From Sipunculus nudus (Eukaryota; Annelida; Sipuncula; Golfingiida; Sipunculidae), in the NCBI GenBank assembly GCA_026874595.1, contig CM049308.1:51468624-51532623 (forward strand): a stretch of DNA of 64,000 bases, written 5' to 3'. Below the pieces are notes generated by a model, which saw only the letters and a list, made by a program, of their open reading frames with translations, ran no database searches and was not told the DNA's origin. Of this stretch, positions 35,090 to 46,261 are shown one piece after another (the first letter of the stretch is position 1; every line of letters starts with the position of its first letter). Both the position numbers and the translations under genes were made by a program.

Positions 35090-35800
35090 ATAAATTGACG
35101 AACTACAAAGGATCATGTTAAATTTCATATATTAACAGCAGAAGGATGATAAACATGTTTACTGAATTTCATAAAATTATCTTTGAAGAAGATTTTGATA
35201 TATTCTGCATAGTTGAAACGTGTCTGATTTATCACGTGGCTAGTTCTGAAAGTAACTTCCTACGTTTCCGTAATAACCGAGCATCCCATGCTAATGGGGT
35301 CTGTTTATTCGTTAATTCAAAATTTAGAGTGACACGGGGGAAAAATGAATATGTCGAACATGTTGAGCAGCAGTTTACAAATAATGCTATGTTCACTAAA
35401 TTGTCCATCATGAAAGAGTGCAAATTTTAACGAACTATATGAGATATTAGAAGGTGTCTTGCCTTTTTTAATGATTTTAACTGATTTAAATTCAGTTACT
35501 TACAGGGATCGGTAGAAATATGCAACCTCCTCCATCTTGACCAGTTAAATATGTGAACCCAAAACAGTTATTTGCACCTCAGGTACACTTATAGATCATA
35601 TTGACTCGACTGTACCTAAGTTGGATATTAAAAGTTGAGTTTTACACTACTTAAGTGATCATTATTTAACATATCCTACCTTAAATTGTAAACAACCTAA
35701 CATCATTACTTCCAACCCATTATATTTAAGTATCTATCAGACACGTTCAGAACTACTCTCTCATAACACGAGATATTTTTGTACCAACCATGAATCGATA
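35090..35800 (+). pseudogene. Decayed LINE endonuclease domain
   Basis: Frame-shifting translation gives blocks of an APE-type non-LTR retrotransposon endonuclease. They are DFDIFCIVETCL (the ICxTET motif), FLRFRNNRASHANGVCLFVN (RxDR...GGGV), and, after stops, TSGTLIDHIDSTVPKLD and VLHYLSDHYLTYP (the TLIDHI and SDH motifs). The order and spacing are right for the domain. It is broken by several stops and frameshifts and no reverse transcriptase follows. A CR1/L2-like source is likely. Confidence 0.7.
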
Positions 35801-35936
35801 CAAAGAAAATTATACCTCAAGCCCGAGATAGAGGCAGAGGACAGGATCAGCGAGACCGACCTAAAAAAATCCTTTCAACATCGGTTCGACCACCAAACTC
35901 TGGTCTCGAGACAACAAAATAGTGAATTTACTGAGA

Positions 35937-35960
35937 GAGCGAGAGAGAGAGAGAGAGAGG
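35937..35960. repeat. (GA)n microsatellite
   Basis: A short GA dinucleotide run. Confidence 0.9.
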
Positions 35961-38107
35961 GAGGGAAAAGTGCATTTTTTCCTTCGTTCCCGCAATTAAA
36001 TTTTGTCCTTGAATCAGTCATGTGAAATTAATCAAAGGAAGGCAGAAAAATTAAGACGTCACAGCTCTTTAACGATGAATGTGGGTTAGTGTTTGGTCAC
36101 AGACGATATTGTTGTGGATTTAAACGAATGGCAGCACAATTTAAATAAACACGATGTACAAGTTGATATTTGATGCCTGCTGATTTTTACTGCTCGTGAG
36201 GACTTCTAATGATTGCTTGGTGAAGTACCGGTGTGGCCGAAGCCCACCGCCTAATCGTTACTAGAAGTTCTTCAATATGTCCTTTTTGCCTTATTTTTGG
36301 GTTATGAGCAGCGGAAAGTCTTTCGTTTTAGATAATATGCAAAATATATGCTATCACAGCCATGCTCCTGTAGTTTTAAAAAGAAAAAAATCGAGACCAA
36401 AATCTCACGACGAACCTTGAACACCAAAAAAAATAACACTTGTACTTGCATTAGGTCCTATGTTTTAAATGATGTGGTAACTTAAGGAATGGTGCACACA
36501 ATTATAACAAGAAAAACCACGATTGAAAAAACACATCATATTTGGAATATTATTTGTGGAAAAGGAAGTTTCTTTACATAGGCTCATGGATTTTGTAATT
36601 AAATCAATTAAATTAGATTAAATTCAATTCAATTAAACATGGCATGAAATCCGCGAAATGACAAACGAGCGAATTTCACTGCACACGGTTATACCTACGC
36701 AATTGCGGCCTTTGGTAAGTTGACAAGTCTCTGTTTAAAAAGGGGTATGTCCCTGCAGAATGAAAGGTACTCTTGTAGTTTGCGACAGAAATGCGATCAT
36801 TCTGTTTAGCTACGTTGTCTATTCTCAGGAGACGGTTGCTGTCTCGGAAGTTCTGGTTTGCCGTTCGTATAACAGACGCAATGCCTATGTGGACTCTTTC
36901 TTCTTATGTTTAAAAAAGTAAACAAAAATGGCCACCTGTTTAAAGGCGTGTATACTCTTGCCTATTTATAACACATGTTACTTCACATTTTATAAATAAA
37001 GAGAAAAATACTTAAAGAGAGCTGATTTAGCGGACAGGGCCAGTAAAGGCCCTGGAAATTTGAGTGAGAGCGGCCCATGAAAGGAAACTAACCAGTGTAG
37101 TAATGTTTTTCTTTGATTATTTAAATTCTTGGATTCCAGGACTTAAATTGAATAACATATTTAAACAAACACATTTCCCCCCAATGTGTAGTATTGAACA
37201 ATGGAAATTAAATTAATTATGATTTGGTCATGATAATGTGATTAAAGAATTATATTGTTCCGATCTGAACTCTTTTTCAGTGAGACTGCGTCAGACACTG
37301 AGTCAGCATCCTAATTTCTAAACGATACCTGGCTGACTGCCATCTGCAACAGCAGCTTGTGTTGTCCAAAGAGTTGGCAAAAATTTAAAGGTCATTCTAA
37401 TGTTTGAATAAGCTTAATTGTAAAGGCTGTATCAAACTATGGTGTGATAATTATACCAACGATACACACATGCAACTTTTGCCAATTGCAGCTGGGAGGT
37501 GTGCTATTTCAGAAAAACATGGGATGTTTCTAGTGTCTTATTCCTCATCATCAGCATTATCTGTTTTATGTATTACTTTATGCTATCTACTCATAACGTA
37601 AAGTGAGTGTAAGAAGGATGAGCTCTTTCTTATGTATTAACAATATAATGCAGCCATGATATTTAAAAATTTATTTATAGGCTTGGTTCAAGCTCAATCA
37701 CAGCTTTCAATGGCGTCACCTGCTCACAAATCTCAGCAATAAGTGTCGCTATAAATCATATTTTTTTCTACATAGTAATATCTTCAATTAGCATCATTCC
37801 TACATACACTCACACATATTTATCCAGTACCAATAGCCGTAGTAAACTGACCCATATTTTAATGACCCCAAGTCTAATCTTTATCACCTTATCATTAATT
37901 TATATACAGTGTCCCAGCTTTAGAACAAGTATTCAGAAAGTACATGAATACAACCGACTGTATGTCTCCATAAAGTAAACTTAGCAATTATAATAGCTCC
38001 CCCTTAATGAATGTAGTGTTTCCAACTTTGACATCCCATAACCCGAGAACATGACCTTTGGAGGAACTAGATCACTATATCGTTCTCGATTAAAAATATC
38101 TAACCAT
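35961..38107. other. Intergenic DNA, no gene recognised
   Basis: AT-rich. Contains an imperfect hairpin at about 36191-36276. No supported exon. Confidence 0.6.
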
Positions 38108-38921
38108 TGTTACAGTTGCTCTTTTTATTATGTGACACGGGCGTAACTCCTGTTGTGGCACTCGTGTCTGGCCGCGTATTACATTCTCTGTTTAATCCGT
38201 ACTGGTTGAACTCTCATTGTCATGCTGGCTTGGGGTTTTCAAGCCTGGCCGAGGTCACGTGATGACCCTGGTGTGTGGGGATACACACGGCTATGTGTTT
38301 CTCGATAATTCCTGAAACGCGTGTTTACTTTGTTGTGTAAAATCCTTACGATTGTTCGAGAAGTGGAAATTTCTCGACTTGGGGTGTGAAGGTATATAAA
38401 GGGGCTGTGTTTTAGAGCCAGAGGGAGAGCAGAGCAGATTCCAGCTGACGCAGAAGCGTGTGTCATTTTCAAGGACCTTATCCGACGAATGCGGCCATTA
38501 TAGATTTTTTAAGACTTTCTCCTGGATTTTATGCTTTTGGACTTAAGTTTACTTTCTGGATTGTTGCAAGAGCTTTACACTTGACTGTCATTCTCCGAGA
38601 GTATACATTTAAAGAACATATCGTTGTGGCGGTGTTGGTATCCAGGTACTGTGCACATTATTTTTCTGTGTGATTGCATTGATTTGTTGTTCTACCGCTG
38701 TTTTACTGTATAATTGTATTGATTTAGTGTATTGTAATGTTAGGGTTGTTTTAAGAATAAATTAAAATTATTTGTTAACAAAAAAAAAAACACTGACTTC
38801 TTTATTCATTCCCCTAGACATTTCACGCTGCCTAGTGTTACAGAATCAGATTTTTTTATCTACATTACAAAATTTGTGTTCATCACGCATACGTGATCTG
38901 TTTATATTAGGTTCCGTAACA
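38108..38921 (+). mobile_element. Solo-LTR-like element, copy D (full length)
   Basis: Begins TGTTACAGTTGC and ends GGTTCCGTAACA (814 bp). It has a TATA box (GTATATAAAGGGGCTGTG at about 38391), GAGAGCAGAGCAGATTCCAG, a poly(A) signal AAGAATAAATTA near 38755, and the same 3' tail as copies A-C. The flanking pentamers (ACCAT and CTATT) do not match, so no target duplication is seen. Confidence 0.7.
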
Positions 38922-39305
38922 CTATTAAACTAAGTTAAATTTCTTGCAATAAATAAAAGACTCAACATGAAGTTTTTACATTGAGGAGAAGAATTGATAT
39001 ATGGTTATAATGTGTGTTTAAAGCGCATTTACAAAAAATAGTTTACATCAAATGCTTTACGTGCGCAAGGCGACGAAGCTATGATCATTAGAATAAATTA
39101 GGATCCTATCAGAAAGTTCATTAAAACTGTCGATTTTTATGACCCTCTATGGAAAACACACAACAAGATTCTTAAAAGGAAAATCTATTTAACCCGTGTA
39201 ATTGTATTATACTCTGTAAAGATCTTAAATTTATCGCGATAATCAGGGTAGGGGGAGTGCGTGACAAGTTTGTTGCCAGGTACAACTTAACGGTAACGGT
39301 TCATG

Positions 39306-40352
39306 TTTAATGACCATCAATGCACATTCAAAAGGATATGTTAGTTGAAACAACGAACTTTTAAACCGGATAAAGAATTAACAATGTTATGTGAAATAAG
39401 ATAAATGACCATCAATGCACATTCAAAAGGATATGTCAGTTGAAACAACGAATTTTTAAACCGGATAAAGAATTAACAATGTTATGTGAAATAAGATAAA
39501 TGACCATCAATGCACATTCAAAAGGATATGTCAGTTGAAACAACGAACTTTTAAACCGGATAAAGAATTAACAATGTTATGTGAAATAAGATAAATGACC
39601 ATCAATGCACATTCAAAAGGGTATGTCAGTTGAAACAACGAACTTTTAAACCGGATAAAGAATTAAAAATGTTATGTGAAATAAGATAAATGACCATCAA
39701 TGCACATTCAAAAGGATATGTCGGTTGAAACAACGAACTTTTAAACCGGATAAAGAATTAAAAATGTTATGTGAAATAAGATAAATGACCATCAATGCAC
39801 ATTCAAAAGGATATGTCGGTTGAAACAACGAACTTTTAAACCTGATAAAGAATTAACAATGTTATGTGAAATAAGATAAATGACCATCAATGCACATTCA
39901 AAAGGATATGTCGGTTGAAACAACGAACTTTTAAACGGGATAAAGAATTAACAATGTTAAGTGAAATAAGATAAATGACCATCAATGCACATTCAAAAGG
40001 ATATGTCAGTTGAAACAACGAACTTTAAAACCGGATAAAGAATTAAAAATGTTATGTGAAATAAGATAAAGGACCATCAATGCACATTCAAAAGGATATG
40101 TCAGTTGAAACAACGAACTTTTAAACCGGATAAAGAATTAACAATGTTATGTGAAATAAGATAAATGACCATCAATGCACATTCAAAAGGATATGTCAGT
40201 TGAAACAACGAACTTTTAAACGGGTTAAAGAATTAACAATGTTATGTGAAATAAGATAAATGACCATCAATGCACATTCAAAAGGATATGTCAGTTGAAA
40301 CAACGAACTTTTAAACCGGATAAAGAATTAACAATGTTATGTGAAATAAGAT
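39306..40352. repeat. 95-bp satellite, 11 head-to-tail copies
   Basis: Units start at 39306, 39401, 39496 and every 95 bp to 40256. Each contains ATGACCATCAATGCACATTC, GGATATGTC(A/G)GTTGAAACAA and CCGGATAAAGAATTAA. Copies differ by only a few bases, implying recent amplification or homogenisation. 95 is not a multiple of three and stops occur in all frames, so it is not coding. No spacers separate the copies. Confidence 0.97.
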
Positions 40353-40600
40353 GCAAAGAAATTGATCATCATGGGCCAAATAAAACGTTACAAACATGGA
40401 CGAAACCCCAGTATTCCCATCTGTTTAATGAGGTCCTCAGCTGCGAGTGTAATTTTTACTAATCGTATAAGGCGTTTTTTCCATGCCGGCCAACCAGCTA
40501 AAAATTACTGGGCGCAGCCTAGACCTTTGGATATAATCGTGCGTATTTAAATCAGCTGTGGAATTAAAATATGAAGTTTAAGGTTTCGTGATAATTTGCC

Positions 40601-40678
40601 ATGAGCTTTCTGAAAGGCTACCGTCGTATTCCTGAATTAACAGAGTCATTTGAAACACCATCGCGTCCAAATCTTAAG
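40601..40678 (+). CDS. Candidate isolated first coding exon, function unknown
   Basis: ATG followed by 26 open codons (beginning MSFLKGYRRIPELTESFE) ends at a near-consensus donor AAG|GTAAGG, phase 0. I do not recognise the peptide. A possible next exon at about 40858 would bring a stop in this phase. It may be a chance ORF. Confidence 0.22.
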
Positions 40679-43600
40679 GTAAGGAGAATTTAATACTTCA
40701 AATCAAGTTTTTTGTCCATGTGACAGAAATACGCTTTATGAAAAAAGGCCATGACAAGGAATTATCTCCAGTATAACCTTACGGTATAGCTACGTGCACT
40801 ACTTGTTCTCAGTGATGACGTTGTATACATAATAGATATCTACTCATCGAACCTACCAGCAGCAAATTGGGGCTGTGAAAGATTAAAAGGTAAGAAAAAT
40901 ATATCCTTTCTTCCATTAAGACAGGTAACACTGCATTTTTTTAAAACTATTGTCGATTAATTATATATTATATTTTTAAGATTATCTCATGGATATATAC
41001 TTGCTATAGAGCAATCCTTTAATTTAGCAATTTACAATCAGCATCCACTATCATTAACCTGAATAAATTATGATATAACCACCATTATTTTAGTTATCAC
41101 ACATTTATTTATTTTATTTATTTACATTATATTTATAGAAGGTAATAAACCAATAAGCTAAAATCAAGCTTTACTTCCTTGGTGCCCCGTACCCTTTACA
41201 AATAAAAACATATGTTCACTAAAATATCGATACAATACGGTCATAATACCATGACTAAGAAAATAAAAGAGGAACATTATTATTATGTGAACTCTAAAAC
41301 ATACAAGCATACAAGTATTTAGAAAGTATCATATTAATACTTATTAAAGCAAACGGAGTACAAAAATATCACAGTCAGTATATATCTATAATGTGAGGTA
41401 AGTATTATAATAATATTAGGTATTATAATACAATATTCTGATACATTGATAGACTTGGCCACAGCAATATTCTGAATATTATAAGCAACATAGAATTAAG
41501 ATTATTATTATTATTAGAAGATCAATGAATTCTAATAAAAAGAGTGGCTTTGACACCAATAGAAAAATATGGAAATGAACAATATGTCATGTAGCCGATA
41601 AATTCTCTAAAATAAGAGAAGACGTAACAGTTTCTAAGCAGTCGTGTAAAAGTCCTCATAATTCGTGGTCATACGTGATGTAAAATTGTGACACAACTGA
41701 CACAAATGTGTTACCAGGTCAGGTCATGTTAAATGGAAGCCCCACGGATGAAAAAAGGGTGGTCAGGAAAATGTAGTTAATAATATTGAACAAAGTTGTG
41801 TTTATTTTTATCATTATTTTTGTTGAACAATAGATCGCTTTATTTATGTATCAAGTAAATGGAATTTACTAGACTACGGTTTGTTATGATTAGCTGACCG
41901 AAATTTTTGAGGTCTCGATGCTTCTTGGAGGATTAGCTGGTAGTTTCCACGTATACAGGTTCCAGAACACTCGTTACGAGAACTTTCGTTGTAGTGCCGA
42001 CGTCTCGTTATAGTTAGAGAAGAATTGTTCTGTAGACGATGTGTCGTGAAACGTAGATTTGCACCAGGCTGAGTGTTGGTCGAGATCGGCGTTAGGACGT
42101 TTATTGGTCCTAGGAGATTTATGATTAGCCAAGCAGGGCGTAGGAATACTTTATGTGTTGAAGAATTGTATTTGGAGATAGATTTGAAGCCAGAGATCTG
42201 TGTACTGTGGTAGAACCGATTGTAAGACTGGAAACAGTCAACGGTGGGCGAAAGCCATTTTGTGACGTTCAAGGAAATAAACTCGTTTTGTTGCAACCCC
42301 AACTTTATAAAACTTCAAACGAAGCGAAAGAACATGAACTTCAAAGTTTTAGTTGATACAATCTGAGTAGACATTCATTCAGATTTCAGAGTCATTCGGA
42401 GACATGGTCCGAATGAAACATATATTTTGTTAGTTTGTCCTGTTGGAAACAATTTCAAATGAGAACTTTGAATAACCATACGTGTTTTGTATGAAGTTTT
42501 CCGATTCATTTCCATTCAGACATAACTGACTAATTATAAAAAACAGCCTCAATGTGATAAAATTACCATTGAAGTAAACAAATTGGCATTATCTGTATAT
42601 TTGGTATATTATTTTGGTACATTTGTCTTTGTAATAAAATTAAGTTTTCTTAGTAATTCGTAGCTTCTTTTCAAATAAACGGGGAAGACGTTTTAACAGT
42701 AAGCTTACTATGTGAATTTGTTTTAAAGGCAGAGTTGTTTTGTGGATATTGGTTCCCAACTCATTTGACAGTCAAATAATATGAAGAAGCTGAATAAATT
42801 ATAAAGTGTCTTTATACTTAAACACATTGTCAATATGATGAGGTATGAGTTTCCTAATTTATTATTCGATAATATCACTAAGCCTCGGAGATTTTGTAAA
42901 CCTGGCATGACGGTGGCTCAAATTCGAATTACAGACAAATTAATATTAAAAGAATTATCATATATATCATATATCTGAATCAATTAGATATTTAACCAAT
43001 ATTTTCAGAATAAAGGTATTTTACATCTGATTAAGGTTTGTTGTCAGTCTGAGCTTAAAAAGGATGGAAGTCATTTTTGTCCGCATAAAAATTGTCCATT
43101 CACTCAGATGAGATGATACTAAATTATCCTGAATCTTGGTCAGTTATGTTAGTTAAAAGGAAAATATGATTAAGGTAGGGTTATGGTTTCCTTTCACTAA
43201 TTTCTTCTTTGTTTTTTTTTTATATTATAATGGCTGTATATAACATATATATCTATCTAACAATCAAGTCATGTAAATGTGTAAGTCTAATGTTCCTTCT
43301 TTTGTAATAGTCTGAAAACTTTTTTTTAAGATGTCTCACAATTGTACTTTCCTTTATTTTGGAAACATAGTTTCATCATTGATATCATAAACTTTTATGA
43401 AAATTACAACAGTGAATTACAAAACAAATTACAATGTAAAATAGTTGTACATTTTCCATTATTTACATGCGAGTGCCATATTAATCTGTTAGGGTTCATT
43501 AAGTTTTAGAATTTTCATGACTATCAGATATTACGAAAATCAAATTCCTAGTTTGAGGAATATGTATCCTGTAGGTACATCAACAAATACAAAAATCAAT

Positions 43601-45196
43601 ATAAAGAAACCATTCTGCTTCCCAGTTAATTTGTTTATGTTAATGTGTTTACCCATGTACTTTCAATTTTTTACCGAATTAATAGGTTTGTCTCACAGAA
43701 CGTCACAGATCAAACAGTGAAATCAATACACACTCTGACGTTTCACTATTTCATAACTATGTTCACACTCATGACCCCGAACGAATCAAGACCATGATCT
43801 TTTAGACCAACATCAACATATTTACATAAACGTCTGAAAACTTTTGAACATATCATTTTAATTTTTCCCCAATGGACTTGAGATATTCTAGGTTGAGTCC
43901 AAGTCCTTGTCATTGACTCTCTAGTTTCATTCAGAGTCAAGCCGACTTTAACTGCTGGACATTACGCGAGATTTCTCACTGCTCTGTTACCTTTCCGGAG
44001 TTAGGACAGCCTCGGGCAGCATCAGTTTTTTTCGTCCTACAGAGCAGCTTGACAATGATTCTTGGTGGCATACCAGGAAGATTTATACGGACCTAGTCGT
44101 CCACAAGTCATTGCCTAGTCCTGGAAAATCGTGGATATATCGCATGAGTTTCTTGGACGTCGTAACAGAATCGTGAATATTCTGTCAATTGTTTCTGTCA
44201 TCGTGTCACTTTCGTAGCATGTTGCACTGCCATCGTACTCTTCTCCTACAACATCGTCCTCGTAATGTATTTTTTTTTCAATCGACAGGCCGGTTGGCCA
44301 AGCATCATCACGATTTCATCATTGTTTCAATTCGGCGTAAAATTTTTGAAAGTGGGAGATGCTAAATTTATACCCGAAGACATCGTGATAAAAGTTTTTT
44401 TTTGGTCGTAGCGCTTGCTTACAGCTTTGTAGCTGTAAGCCCGTCCTCGAAATGGAAAAGGAAAGGGAGTGTGCAATAGATGGACGATGGAGATATAACA
44501 CTGACCCCTAAAGGCTAGATCTAAAACTTCTTTCTGAAAACAAAGAGATTCATTTAACCACGAACTGCATACGTTCTTGAATAAGCTCGTCGATATTGTG
44601 AAGGCTCAGACTCTGAATGGTGCAAAGTATCTTCTCCCTAACTTAGACTTGTGTATACCGTTATGATACGTAGTCACTTCCGAGTGAATCGGACGAATGC
44701 TTTCTGATGTGTGTTCGGTACATAACATACTAATGCCTATGTAATCGTAACTAATGGCTATGTTATTCGAAGCGTGGTGGATCCTTGTAATTCGTAGTAC
44801 CTAGTAGCTTCCGCGACACAAACTGCAGACTTATTGTGCTATTCCTGCTTGCTGTATAGTGTTTCGTAAGTGATTCAAAGCAACCCCGAGGAACTTCTTA
44901 TAGTGGCTTAGCTCTTATCATCTCATCCGGACCACATTGCCCGAAATTTTGTAACTTCCGACATCCTTCCTGTTCGTAGCGCATCTTCAGACCAATTCAT
45001 GTAAGCGGGAAAACCTCTTGCGTACTTCTTACTGTTGCAAAGGTTAAATGGGTTTATTCATGGGTAGCTTTAATGAATCTTAGCTCTTTCTGGATTATTC
45101 TTAGTTATTACTCCAGGTACCATATCTTACAAAGTTCTTGAGGATTCGTATTACTCCGTGAACGGTTAAACGCCTACGGAGCGCTGCGATGTGCTC

Positions 45197-45198
<2 letters not shown>
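40679..45198. other. Intergenic DNA, no gene recognised
   Basis: 40.7-43.9 kb is very AT-rich. 43.9-45.2 kb is of more balanced composition but has stops in all frames. A minus-strand ORF of 142 codons at 41874-42302 has no domain I recognise and no flanking splice logic. Confidence 0.55.

Positions 45199-45258
<60 letters not shown>
45199..45258. repeat. (TA)n microsatellite
   Basis: About 60 bp of TA repeats. Confidence 0.97.
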
Positions 45259-45260
<2 letters not shown>

Positions 45261-46076
45261 GGTTATATAAAGCTTACCACAAAGTACCTACCTTGGGCTG
45301 GAACCGCCCAGAAGGCCACCTATTAGACCTACGAGAAAGTGTAGAAGCGGTAAAATACATTTTTTTAGACGACTTAAAACTAAAATCGCGAATAGTCGAC
45401 TCGATGCTGACAAAAATTACAAAATACGACGAAGAGCCAAGAAATTGAAAAGTCCATAATCATAGAGCATCAGGGGCCCAATTCGTGCAAGTTACAACAT
45501 CCCTGAAACGACCACGACCCGATCTCCAGAGGCGTCAAGAACAGCGTAGAAATAAATAGGTACTAGTCTTCTGATATTGCCGATTTTACTCGTAGGACCT
45601 ACGAGTTACTACGAACTATAAGGAACCACAACGCTTCTGCCACGAACTTCATAGGCATTAGTTACGATATATGTATACAGGAAAAACAACAAGTTATGAA
45701 TCAGAAAGCATGTGTTAGGCTTCGTACCATTACACTCTGATTAGTTGCTTGAGGTATTTTAAAGGAGCGCTTACAGGATATGTATCAGCGTCACACAGTA
45801 TGGACTATCTCACACTGGAGCGTAGGGAATTGGGCTTTCGCATTGTATACAATGGCCAGAGCTTTAAAGGGGTCCCTCTGACGCACTGGTAACCAATTAA
45901 GAGCATAGGGTACAGGTGTAATATGCTCAGATTTTCCATGCAATTTTTAATGCGGGCAGCTACATCCTGATTGCTTTTCGTTTTCTGTGTGTGAACAGAA
46001 GGGAAGAAGACCACATTAGTTTAATCCTATTTGGAAGAGACTATTATACAAACAAACTTCTCTGCAATGTCTTGAT

Positions 46077-46260
46077 TAAGATCACGGGCAGATTAAAGAT
46101 TTAGAAAATGGAGGGGTCCAACCAAGGAGGACTAATGACATAACCTGAAAAAGTCACTATGTCAGGAAAAGGCGGGAAGGGGGGGGGGTTCCAGCCCACA
46201 AAAATAGGTCTAAAACCCTTAACAAAAACGGTGAAGGCCTAAAAAATAGAAAAAAATACA
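46077..46260. repeat. Decayed CGGATCCAGG-family copy
   Basis: Shares GAGGGGTCCAACCAAGGAGG and ACTAATGA...CCTGAAAAAG with the copy at 9973-10214, in the same orientation. Terminal repeats are eroded. Confidence 0.6.
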
Positions 46261-46261
46261 G

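Noticed and set aside
31400-38921. A single full-length LTR retrotransposon between LTR-like copies C and D
   Set aside because: The copies are in direct orientation about 6 kb apart, but the intervening DNA holds no gag, protease, integrase or primer-binding site, only a foldback element and a LINE endonuclease fossil.
39306-40352. CRISPR array
   Set aside because: The 95-bp units are directly joined with no spacers, and the genome is plainly eukaryotic.
41874-42302. 142-codon minus-strand ORF
   Set aside because: The longest single frame in its area, but the protein resembles nothing I know, has no splice sites or promoter, and its length is compatible with chance in 64 kb.
44270-44400. 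Possible exon after a T-rich tract and CGACAG, reading about 35 open codons
   Set aside because: No usable donor follows (the open frame runs into a T-run) and the peptide is unrecognised.
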